Part shown: positions 54,282 through 62,050 of the stretch, piece after piece | How positions within the stretch are numbered: position 1 is the first letter of the stretch | Layout of the letters: every line of letters begins with the position of its first letter | Source: Bacillota bacterium | GTDB lineage: Bacteria; Bacillota; Clostridia; Lachnospirales; Lachnospiraceae | DNA length: 64,000 bases | Assembly: GCA_023409535.1 (NCBI GenBank) | Contig: JAEYGZ010000037.1 | Location: 308,072-372,071 of the forward strand | Reading direction: 5' to 3' | Position numbers and translations under genes: made by a program | The notes under the pieces: generated by a model | Databases searched by the model: none | The model's input: the letters and a program-made list of their open reading frames with translations, nothing else | Told to the model about the DNA's origin: nothing

Positions 54282-55308
54282 GTGGTATGAGCAAATGGCA
54301 CCGGACAGTGATGTTGTTATCTCCAGCCGCGTCAGATTAGCCAGAAACCTTGAGACCTATCCTTTTTCCGCAAAGATTGTTGAAGAAGAGGCAGTTGCTT
54401 TGGTAGAAGAAGTAAAAGGAATTACCGATGCTCTCTCAGAACTTAATCATCGTAAATTCTACGCCTGCAATATCAGTTCTTTAAGCGATATAGATAAAAC
54501 TGCCATGGTGGAGCGTCATATTGTCAGCCCCTTACTGGCACAGAAGGAACAGACTACAGGTTTGATTCTATCCGATGATGAGACAGTCAGTGTAATGATC
54601 AATGAAGAGGATCATGTAAGGATTCAGGCGATTGTCGGCGGAATGAATATAGAAGAAGCATATCGGGAAGCGGATCGCATCGACGATATTGCTTATGAGA
54701 AATTACATTTTGCTTATGATGAAAAATACGGCTACCTGACGGCATGCCCAACCAATGCAGGGACAGGACTCAGAGCTTCCTGTATGGTGTTTTTACCCGC
54801 ACTCAGTTCAGCAAGAATGATACAGAAGCTGATTGAGGAGGTTGGCAAATATGGAGTGACTATCCGTGGTATCTACGGAGAAGGCACGAAGAGCTTAGGA
54901 AGTATTTATCAGATCTCTAACCAGAAAACCATGGGCAATTCCGAAAGTGAAATCATAGAGAATCTAAAGCGGCTTGTGCTTCAGGTTGTGAAGCAGGAGA
55001 GAAAGCGCAGGGAGTATATGCTTTCCGTCAATACGGATGAGATTGAGGATCAGGTATTTCGGTCCTATGGAATATTAAAATATGCAAGACAGATTTCCTC
55101 GGATGATGCCATGACGCTGCTGTCCCAAATTAAATTTGGCGTGGATTGCGACGTAATTAAGTTCGAACGGGAGTTCAATGTGCATAAGCTGATGATGGGT
55201 GTGCAGCCGGGAAGTCTGCAATGGACCCTTGGTAAAAATGTAGGAAGTCTGACAAGGGATCAGTCCAGAGCGGAATATATCCGTAAGGAGCTGCCCGAGA
55301 TAATATGA
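54274..55308 (+). CDS. mcsB: protein-arginine kinase McsB
   Basis: ATP:guanido phosphotransferase that phosphorylates arginines of proteins, marking them for ClpCP. Motifs in order: VISSRVRLARNLETYPF (ATP-binding arginines), LILSDDETVSVMINEEDH, YLTACPTNAGTGLRASCMVF (the reactive-Cys region of phosphagen kinases, Cys in CPTN) and GEGTKSLGSIYQISNQ. 344 aa, near the usual 350-360. AAGGAGGAGG in the end of mcsA supplies the ribosome site. The kinase lies directly between its activator and the unfoldase that receives its substrates. Confidence 0.96.
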   Translation: MLKWYEQMAPDSDVVISSRVRLARNLETYPFSAKIVEEEAVALVEEVKGITDALSELNHRKFYACNISSLSDIDKTAMVERHIVSPLLAQKEQTTGLILSDDETVSVMINEEDHVRIQAIVGGMNIEEAYREADRIDDIAYEKLHFAYDEKYGYLTACPTNAGTGLRASCMVFLPALSSARMIQKLIEEVGKYGVTIRGIYGEGTKSLGSIYQISNQKTMGNSESEIIENLKRLVLQVVKQERKRREYMLSVNTDEIEDQVFRSYGILKYARQISSDDAMTLLSQIKFGVDCDVIKFEREFNVHKLMMGVQPGSLQWTLGKNVGSLTRDQSRAEYIRKELPEII

Positions 55309-55396
55309 AACGGTAATCTATGGAAAGCATGACTGCATCATGTCAGCCTGAGCAGCGTCAGGATTACAAATACGAACAGAATGGAGGATATACATT

Positions 55397-57850
55397 ATGA
55401 TGTATGATAAATTTACTGAAAACGCCAAGAATGCAATAAACCTGGCGAAGGAAGTTGCATACCGTCTCTCCCATAATTACATCGGAACAGAGCATCTGTT
55501 AATCGGTCTGATGGAAGTGGAAGGAGTTGCGTCAAAGATTCTGGAAGAAAACGGCGTGACTGTTGAGAAGGTATTAGAGCTTGTAAATCAATTAATAGCA
55601 CCCAACAACGGTGTGGAAACCATGGATGGAGGCACCTTTACCCCCAGATCAAAGAGAATACTGGATCAGAGCTATAAGGAGGCAGCCAAATTCAAAGCCC
55701 CTTTGGTGGGTACGGAGCATATCCTGATTGCACTGATTAAGGAATCGGATTGTATCGCAGTGCGTTTGTTAAATACACTGGGGGTTAACATTCAGAAGGT
55801 TTATATCGATATATTAACTGCATCCGGTGTTGATGTCAGTGTAGCAAAGAATGATTATTCCGCCGGAAAGGGCAGCAAAACCAAAGGAAAAGCTTCAGCT
55901 ACCCCTACCCTTGACCAGTATAGCAGGGACTTAACCGAATATGCAAGAGAAGGAAAGCTGGATCCGGTCATCGGAAGAGAAAATGAGATTCAGAGAGTCG
56001 TTCAGATCTTAAGCCGCAGAACCAAGAATAATCCTTGTCTGGTAGGTGAGCCCGGCGTAGGAAAGACGGCTATCGCAGAAGGACTTGCATTAAAAATTGT
56101 TGAAGGAAATATCCCGGATACCATTAAGGAAAAGCGTGTGGTTACCCTGGATCTGTCCGGTATGGTTGCAGGCTCCAAATACCGTGGTGAGTTCGAGGAG
56201 AGAATTAAGAAGGTGATCAGTGAGGTCATCAGTGACGGCAATGTGCTCTTATTTATCGATGAGATTCACACGATCATCGGTGCAGGCGGAGCAGAAGGTG
56301 CTATCGATGCCTCCAATATCCTAAAGCCTTCCCTGGCCCGGGGAGAGCTGCAGATCATCGGGGCTACCACAAGAGAAGAATATCGTAAATATATTGAAAA
56401 GGATGCTGCTTTAGAGCGTAGATTTCAGCCGGTGGTTGTGGAAGAGCCCTCTGAAGAAGAAGCGATCCAGATCCTGTTTGGATTAAGAGATAAATATGAG
56501 GCCCATCATCAGGTCCGCATTACGGACGGAGCCCTGGAGGCGGCAGTTAAGCTGTCTCATCGCTATATCAACGACCGTTACCTTCCGGACAAAGCCATCG
56601 ATTTAATGGATGAAGCAGCTTCCAAGGTACGTTTAAGCGCTTATACCTCCGCTCCGGAGATAAAGGAATTAGAGCAGGGGATTAAACACCTGGAGGAAGA
56701 GAAGGAAAAGGCAATTAAAGCAGAGGCTTATGAGAAAGCAGGCGAGATCAAAAAACAGCAGGAAGCTGTCGTAGAGCAGTTAGAGAAGCAGAAGGTTCTT
56801 GATGAGAAGCAGAGGCAGGAAAAGCAGATGGTAGTCAGCGAGAATGAAATCGCTGAAATTGTGGCCAGCTGGACGAAAATACCGGTTAAGAAGCTGGCAG
56901 AGGAGGAGACAGAACGTCTGCAGAAGCTGGAGGAAATTCTTCATAAGAGAGTGGTTGGACAGGAGGAAGCGGTAGCAGCGGTAGCAAAAGCAATCCGTCG
57001 CGGCCGTGTAGGCTTAAAGGATCCCAACCGTCCCACAGGTTCCTTCTTATTCCTCGGACCTACCGGTGTAGGAAAGACTGAATTATCCAAGGCTTTGGCT
57101 GAGGCCATGTTCGGTTCGGAGAATTCCATTATTCGTGTCGATATGTCAGAATATATGGAGAAGCACAGTGTCAGCAAGCTCATCGGTTCTCCTCCGGGAT
57201 ATGTAGGTTATGATGAAGGTGGACAGCTTAGTGAGAAGGTTAGACAAAATCCTTATTCGGTTATTTTATTCGATGAGGTGGAGAAAGCACATCCGGATGT
57301 ATTCAATATTCTGCTTCAGGTATTGGATGACGGACATATTACGGACTCCCAGGGAAGAAAGGTAAGCTTTAAGAATACAATTATAATCATGACCTCCAAT
57401 GCGGGTGCCCAGAATATTATCGAGCCGAAGCGCTTGGGCTTTGCCTCCGTTATTGATGATAAAGAGGATTATAAGCGTATGAAGGAAGGGGTTATGGATG
57501 AGGTTAAGAAGATTTTTAAGCCTGAGTTCATCAACCGTATCGATGAAATCATCGTATTCCATTCCCTGACCAAGGATAATATCAAGCAAATCGTGGATAT
57601 CATGATTGGAACCATTGGTAAGCGCAGTAAATCACAAATGAACATTGCTCTTGAAACCAGCGGTGGCGTAGTAGACCATTTGGCTGAGGTTGGCTTTGAT
57701 CCGAAATACGGTGCAAGACCGTTAAGGCGTGCCATTCAGACAAATATCGAGGATAAGCTGGCTGAAGCAATCCTCGCAGGCAGTATCAAAGAAGGAGATA
57801 CGGTCAGTGTAGAATATCTTGATAATGAGATGGTTGTACGGGCAAAATAA
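55397..57850 (+). CDS. clpC: ATP-dependent Clp protease ATP-binding subunit ClpC
   Basis: HSP100 unfoldase (817 aa) feeding ClpP. The N-domain has two repeats (1-145, beginning KFTENAKNAINLAKEVAYRL); the first AAA module has Walker A GEPGVGKTAIAEG near 217; a middle coiled-coil with a UVR-like segment (EAYEKAGEIKKQQEAV) marks ClpC rather than ClpB; the second module has GPTGVGKTELSKALAEAMFG near 557 and ends in GARPLRRAI. ATGGAGGA is upstream of the ATG. After the stop codon a small GTGACT/AGTCAC inverted repeat (57853-57868) is seen but without a T-run, so read-through to radA is expected. Confidence 0.97.
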   Translation: MMYDKFTENAKNAINLAKEVAYRLSHNYIGTEHLLIGLMEVEGVASKILEENGVTVEKVLELVNQLIAPNNGVETMDGGTFTPRSKRILDQSYKEAAKFKAPLVGTEHILIALIKESDCIAVRLLNTLGVNIQKVYIDILTASGVDVSVAKNDYSAGKGSKTKGKASATPTLDQYSRDLTEYAREGKLDPVIGRENEIQRVVQILSRRTKNNPCLVGEPGVGKTAIAEGLALKIVEGNIPDTIKEKRVVTLDLSGMVAGSKYRGEFEERIKKVISEVISDGNVLLFIDEIHTIIGAGGAEGAIDASNILKPSLARGELQIIGATTREEYRKYIEKDAALERRFQPVVVEEPSEEEAIQILFGLRDKYEAHHQVRITDGALEAAVKLSHRYINDRYLPDKAIDLMDEAASKVRLSAYTSAPEIKELEQGIKHLEEEKEKAIKAEAYEKAGEIKKQQEAVVEQLEKQKVLDEKQRQEKQMVVSENEIAEIVASWTKIPVKKLAEEETERLQKLEEILHKRVVGQEEAVAAVAKAIRRGRVGLKDPNRPTGSFLFLGPTGVGKTELSKALAEAMFGSENSIIRVDMSEYMEKHSVSKLIGSPPGYVGYDEGGQLSEKVRQNPYSVILFDEVEKAHPDVFNILLQVLDDGHITDSQGRKVSFKNTIIIMTSNAGAQNIIEPKRLGFASVIDDKEDYKRMKEGVMDEVKKIFKPEFINRIDEIIVFHSLTKDNIKQIVDIMIGTIGKRSKSQMNIALETSGGVVDHLAEVGFDPKYGARPLRRAIQTNIEDKLAEAILAGSIKEGDTVSVEYLDNEMVVRAK

Positions 57851-57899
57851 CAGTGACTAATCAGTCACAGCAGTTAATTACAAATAGGAGGGTCATACA

Positions 57900-58313
57900 A
57901 TGGCAGTTGTAGAAGAGTTAATACGCAAGGAAGACGATGGGACGATCAGTTTTGGTAACTACCTTCTGGGGGTAAAATCGAAAGCTTCTGATTTCGAGCA
58001 CAAGGGGGATCTGTACAAAGTTAAAACCTTTCATGAAATAACAAAGCTTGAGAAGAACGGAATGTTTGTCTATGAATCGGTGCCTGGTACTGCCGTATTT
58101 CACTTAGATACCAAGGAAGATGAAATCAGCTTTGAAGTATCCGGAAATGATACCGCTCAGATAACCCTTGAGCTGGAAGCTGAGAAAGAATATGAGGTAT
58201 ATAAGGATAATTCTAAGCTTGGTAAGATGAAAACTAATCTGGGTGGGAAACTGATCTTAAGCCTGGAATTAGACGAAGGAGAAACGAACCTGGTAAAGGT
58301 TGTTAAACAATAA
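57900..58313 (+). CDS. conserved hypothetical protein between clpC and radA
   Basis: A 137-aa soluble protein: an N-terminal half with LIRKEDDGTISFGNYLLGVK and FEHKGDLYKVKTFHEITKLE, and a C-terminal half predicted all-beta (DEISFEVSGNDTAQITLELE). No membrane segment, no cysteine pair, no nucleotide motif. TAGGAGG is before the ATG and the stop codon is 1 bp before radA's ATG, so it is translationally linked to radA. I do not know its function; placement suggests a role in, or co-regulation with, protein quality control or DNA repair. Confidence 0.8.
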   Translation: MAVVEELIRKEDDGTISFGNYLLGVKSKASDFEHKGDLYKVKTFHEITKLEKNGMFVYESVPGTAVFHLDTKEDEISFEVSGNDTAQITLELEAEKEYEVYKDNSKLGKMKTNLGGKLILSLELDEGETNLVKVVKQ

Positions 58314-58314
58314 G

Positions 58315-59670
58315 ATGGCAAAGAGCAAAACCGTATTTTTCTGTAAAGAGTGCGGCTTCGAATCAGGAAAGTGGCTTGGACAATGTCCGGCCTGCAAGAG
58401 TTGGGACAGCTTTACAGAGGAGCCGGTAGTAAAAAAAGCAAATAAACCTGCAGGGATAAAGATGTCCAGAGAGCCGGAGCTTTTGTCCGCTATAAAGTCA
58501 GAGGCGGAGCAACGGATCGGTTCAGGTATCGGGGAATTAGACCGGGTTCTTGGAGGCGGTATCGTTCAGGGAAGTCTGATCCTGGTAGGCGGTGATCCGG
58601 GTATCGGCAAATCGACGCTGCTGCTTCAGATGTGCCGGGAAATTACAGGAAGGACCAAGAAAGTTCTCTATATCTCGGGAGAGGAATCCCTTAGCCAGAT
58701 TAAAATGAGAGCAGAGAGGCTCGGCGTATTTCACGGCGAGCTTCTCCTGCTGTGTGAAACCGACCTGGATCTGATTGAAGAGGTAATCGATAAACAGAAA
58801 CCGGATATTGTTGTTATTGACTCAATTCAGACCATGTTTAAAGAGGAGGTTTCGGCAGCCCCCGGCAGTGTCAGCCAGGTCCGAGAAGCTACCGGAACCC
58901 TTATGAGAATTGCCAAGAGTTCGGGAATAACGATCTTCATCATAGGACATGTGACCAAGGAAGGCGTAGTCGCAGGCCCGAGGGTGCTGGAGCATATGGT
59001 AGATACCGTATTGTATTTTGAAGGGGATAATTATGCTTCCTATCGGGTACTGCGTGCAGTGAAGAACCGTTTCGGTTCCACAAATGAGATTGGTGTCTTT
59101 GAGATGCAGGGCTCCGGACTGGTGGAGGTGAAAAACCCCTCGGAATTTATGCTGAAGGGCAGGCCGGAAGGAGAACCCGGTTCTGTGGTAGCCGCTTCCA
59201 TTGAAGGAACGAGACCCATCCTGGTGGAAGTCCAGGCGCTGGTATGCCGGACAAACTTTAATATGCCTAGAAGAACGGCTGCCGGAACCGATTATAACCG
59301 TGTAAACCTGCTGATGGCGGTATTGGAGAAGCGTGCCGGACTTCAGCTTTCGGACTGTGATGCGTATGTTAATGTGGCAGGCGGTATGCGGATTACGGAA
59401 CCTGCACTGGATCTGGCGGTTGTGACAGCGATTTTATCCAGCTATAAAAATGTTACACTTGATACAAAGACGACCTTGTTTGGCGAGGTTGGGTTAACAG
59501 GCGAGATACGTGCGGTCAATATGGCAGAGCAGCGTGTTACGGAAGCCGCTAAGATGGGTTTTGAGGTGTGCATCTTACCGCTGGCCAACAAGGAACATAT
59601 CAAGACCTCCGGAATTAAGCTGATTGGAGTTAGAAGTATTCAGGAAGTTCTGGGGCTGCTAATGAAATAG
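58315..59670 (+). CDS. radA: DNA repair protein RadA
   Basis: RecA-like branch-migration ATPase of homologous recombination. It has the N-terminal zinc finger (CKECGFESGKWLGQCPAC), Walker A GGDPGIGKSTLLLQM, the RadA signature KNRFGSTNEIG and a C-terminal Lon-protease-like domain (TAAGTDYNRVNLLMAVLEKR; MAEQRVTEAAKMGFEVCILP). At 451 aa it is full length. The start ATG at 58315 depends on a rather distant AAAGG, consistent with coupling to the preceding ORF. Confidence 0.97.
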   Translation: MAKSKTVFFCKECGFESGKWLGQCPACKSWDSFTEEPVVKKANKPAGIKMSREPELLSAIKSEAEQRIGSGIGELDRVLGGGIVQGSLILVGGDPGIGKSTLLLQMCREITGRTKKVLYISGEESLSQIKMRAERLGVFHGELLLLCETDLDLIEEVIDKQKPDIVVIDSIQTMFKEEVSAAPGSVSQVREATGTLMRIAKSSGITIFIIGHVTKEGVVAGPRVLEHMVDTVLYFEGDNYASYRVLRAVKNRFGSTNEIGVFEMQGSGLVEVKNPSEFMLKGRPEGEPGSVVAASIEGTRPILVEVQALVCRTNFNMPRRTAAGTDYNRVNLLMAVLEKRAGLQLSDCDAYVNVAGGMRITEPALDLAVVTAILSSYKNVTLDTKTTLFGEVGLTGEIRAVNMAEQRVTEAAKMGFEVCILPLANKEHIKTSGIKLIGVRSIQEVLGLLMK

Positions 59671-59704
59671 TATAAACCAATACGAGAATACCGGTAGTTG
59701 TGTT

Positions 59705-59728
59705 AGTGTGAAAATCTTGATTTTCACA
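59705..59728 (+). repeat. AGTGTGAA-type stem-loop, copy 6 (after radA)
   Basis: TGTGAAAATC (59707-59716) pairs perfectly with GATTTTCACA (59719-59728) around a 2-nt apparent loop, and the AGTGTGAAAAT start equals the purD-leader copy. Located 35 bp after radA. Confidence 0.68.
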
Positions 59729-59773
59729 AAGTGAATTGTTTCCGCTGTACTTTGCAAATATTGCGTCTGACCA

Positions 59774-59827
59774 ATGTGAAAGCAGAGTTTTACACCCTGA
59801 ATTTGCGGGATTGCTGCATAATGGAGG
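59774..59827 (+). repeat. dispersed leader element, copy 7 (stem plus tail, before the coiled-coil gene)
   Basis: TGTGAAA (59775-59781) pairs with TTTTACA (59788-59794), then a tail from 59795 including CCCTGAATTTGCGGGATTGC and ending in ATGGAGG, the ribosome site of the next gene. The tail corresponds to those at 31961 and 47598. Confidence 0.62.
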
Positions 59828-59833
59828 ATTTGT

Positions 59834-60286
59834 ATGAGGGAATTGTTAAACGAAAGGTTAGTTGTACTTGCATCTGCGCAAAAGAAAATGGAAGAGGTAG
59901 CCGACAGGATAGATCAGTGGGAGACCTCTCAGGTAACGCTTGAGAAGGGTGCCTTTGAGACCTTAAATGTATCCGACACTATAGTGAACTTATCTAAGGA
60001 AGGAAACCAGATGGTAAGAGAGCTGCAGGAATACTTTTCGCAGGCAGCGATGCAGCTGACAGAACAGGATGCTAAGCAGACTGCTGAATTACTGAAGGAA
60101 ATTCATAATCTGTTTCATACCATACAATACAATGCAAAGCATACCAACGAAATCATACATAATTGCGACCAGGCAGTGGCAGCGCAACGAGAGATTGGAG
60201 AGGCAGCAAAGACCTCCATCAATACCATATGTGAATCTGTGAGCTGTGCCGTGGCCTGCACAGAGATGATTCTTGCAGAGATGTAG
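59834..60286 (+). CDS. helical coiled-coil protein of unknown function
   Basis: A 150-aa soluble protein, nearly all predicted helix: RLVVLASAQKKMEEVADRID, then heptad-like segments VNLSKEGNQMVRELQEYFSQ and AELLKEIHNLFHTIQYNAKH, ending with a Cys-containing helix (CESVSCAVACTEMIL). The overall impression is of a chemoreceptor-signalling-like helical bundle without membrane part or methylation motifs I can verify. ATGGAGG, contributed by the upstream repeat element, is the ribosome site. Ends at its own terminator. No family recognised. Confidence 0.7.
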   Translation: MRELLNERLVVLASAQKKMEEVADRIDQWETSQVTLEKGAFETLNVSDTIVNLSKEGNQMVRELQEYFSQAAMQLTEQDAKQTAELLKEIHNLFHTIQYNAKHTNEIIHNCDQAVAAQREIGEAAKTSINTICESVSCAVACTEMILAEM

Positions 60287-60344
60287 CTGTGATTGGAAGT
60301 TAGAATGGCGTAAATAATAGAATATTCGAATGTAATATCCCTTG

Positions 60345-60389
60345 AAATACACCTGTATTGGACTGAAACTGCCTTTGGGTGTATTTTTT
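60345..60389 (+). terminator. intrinsic terminator of the coiled-coil gene
   Basis: AAATACACC (60345-60353) pairs with GGTGTATTT (60378-60386), then TTTG. Confidence 0.85.
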
Positions 60390-60501
60390 GCTGTGTACAG
60401 AGAGATATTTCTATATAGAGTAATTAATTATAAAAAATTTATTATAAATGAAAAATAATGTTCTCCTGAATTGTATTATAGGTGAAAGGAGCTGAGAGAC
60501 C

Positions 60502-60990
60502 TTGGAATATTCATTTGGATCCGATGAATATATACAGTATGTTTTAAATAGATACGCAAAAAATTTAATCAAAATCGCATTTACATATTTAAAAAATGTG
60601 TCAGATGCGGAGGATGTTGTGCAGGAGGTTTTTATCAGTCTGATGAAGAGGCGGAATGGCTTCGAAAGCGAGGAGTATGAAAAGGCCTGGTTGATCAGAG
60701 TGACTATAAATCATAGCAAAAATCACTTAAAATCAGCCTGGAATCGCTATCGTGCCCCGTTTGAGGAAGATATCATGTACCTGCCGGCAGAAGAAAATGA
60801 GATATTGACTGCAGTATTGGAGCTCCCACCAAAGTACCGTTCGGTAATACATCTGTTTTACTATGAGGATTATTCCATAGCTGAGATAGCAAGGATACTA
60901 AAGAAAAGTCAGGGTACCGTCGGAACCTGGCTTTCCAGAGGCAGAAAGCTGCTGAAAGAGAAATTGGACGGAGGGTTTGAATATGAATAA
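60502..60990 (+). CDS. ECF-type RNA polymerase sigma factor, second copy
   Basis: A 162-aa sigma factor: region 2 has ISDAEDVVQEVF-like core helices (SDAEDVVQEVFISLMKRR) and AWLIRVTINHSKNHLKSAWN; region 4 is YSIAEIARILKKSQGTVGTW. It starts with TTG at 60502, AAAGGAG being ten bases upstream. Together with the 29.7 kb gene it shares the segment IRVTINxxKxxLKSAWNR, so the two are related paralogues. It overlaps the next gene by 8 bp. Confidence 0.93.
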   Translation: MEYSFGSDEYIQYVLNRYAKNLIKIAFTYLKNVSDAEDVVQEVFISLMKRRNGFESEEYEKAWLIRVTINHSKNHLKSAWNRYRAPFEEDIMYLPAEENEILTAVLELPPKYRSVIHLFYYEDYSIAEIARILKKSQGTVGTWLSRGRKLLKEKLDGGFEYE

Positions 60991-61948
60991 AGATAAGTAT
61001 AGTCAGGCAATGAACGGGTTGAAAAGCTCGGAGGATTTTAATATTAGAACGGCGAGGCTGATGAGAGAAGCCCGCCAAGGAAGGGAAGGTAGTACCATGA
61101 ATATAAAGAAAACAGCATTTGCATTTGCAGGGGCAGCAGTAATTATAACAGCAGGAGCATTTGCCATAACCAACAGTAATTTATTACAGACAGGTAATAA
61201 TATCAGCGACAATAGTGGAAGCAGCATTACGGTTCCCCAAGTAAACTTGCCGAATGCATCTACCGGTGTAACAGCAAGAATGATTCCTCTGTTCGTATAT
61301 CAGGGAAAAATATATCTGCGATACAATACCGCAATTGCCACGACTGACGGGTATACGGTAAGTGAGGAGGATATGCTGAGCCTTCGCGGAGATTATCTTG
61401 GTACGACAAAGAGCGGAATTAATGAGTTCAGCGGCAAGGAGGATTATACAGAGGATTTTGCCTCCAATATCGGGGAGAGTGAAGTATACACCGTGAAAGG
61501 CTATGACAGTAAATATCGCCTGATGGTATATACAAAATATGAGGGCGGCTTTGGCTGTGAGATTTATGACAGCTTTGGAGGACTTAGCTTAAAGAACGGT
61601 GCTGATTACTTTGGTCTCCTTAACCTGAAGGATAATGTGGCATCCTATGAATGGGAGAACCTTGACAGCTGGAATAACGGCGGAAGCGGAAAAACTCAAG
61701 CGACAGCGGAGGATATCTTTAACGACTTCCTGGATAAGCTCTATGATGCCACACCGGTGGAAGGCTCCGTGGATTGGCTGATTGAGAATACCGAATCTGA
61801 CAGCCAGAAGTTCTTATATCTTCAGACAAAGGATCATCTGGTAACCACCTTAAGACTCTTGAAGGATGGCTATGTCTATGCTCCTGAGGTCGGCTTCTTC
61901 CAGGTGGATAAAGAAGCATTTGATGCATTCTATGCAAGCTTGCAGTGA
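60983..61948 (+). CDS. probable anti-sigma factor, membrane protein
   Basis: A 321-aa protein with a short cytosolic N-terminus (KLMREARQ-like; SEDFNIRTARLMREA), one membrane helix (about 41-62, TAFAFAGAAVIITAGAFAIT) and an outside domain of about 255 residues with FEGKEDYTEDF-like acidic loops (FSGKEDYTEDFASNIGESE) and repeated Tyr/Gly. The ribosome site GGAGGG is in the sigma gene, seven bases before ATG 60983. As with the pair at 30 kb, the call rests on position and topology; the outer domain could sense a ligand. No known anti-sigma zinc motif. Confidence 0.72.
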   Translation: MNKDKYSQAMNGLKSSEDFNIRTARLMREARQGREGSTMNIKKTAFAFAGAAVIITAGAFAITNSNLLQTGNNISDNSGSSITVPQVNLPNASTGVTARMIPLFVYQGKIYLRYNTAIATTDGYTVSEEDMLSLRGDYLGTTKSGINEFSGKEDYTEDFASNIGESEVYTVKGYDSKYRLMVYTKYEGGFGCEIYDSFGGLSLKNGADYFGLLNLKDNVASYEWENLDSWNNGGSGKTQATAEDIFNDFLDKLYDATPVEGSVDWLIENTESDSQKFLYLQTKDHLVTTLRLLKDGYVYAPEVGFFQVDKEAFDAFYASLQ

Positions 61949-61970
61949 GTGAGATGAGGTTATTCCGTAA

Positions 61971-62039
61971 ATAGGCAGATAAATAGTAATAAAGCCATAC
62001 AAACTCGCTGTATGGCTTTATTACTATTTATCTGCCTAT
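61971..62039. terminator. perfect 31-bp inverted repeat between convergent genes
   Basis: Positions 61971-62001 are the exact reverse complement of 62009-62039, with a 7-nt loop (AACTCGC). It begins with ATAGGCAGATAAATAG and contains AATAAAGCCATACA before the loop. It lies between the second anti-sigma gene (stop 61948) and the opposite-strand flavoprotein gene (stop 62051), so bidirectional termination is the likely role; length and perfection are far above what termination needs. Confidence 0.88.
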
Positions 62040-62050
62040 CTTCATTCAGA

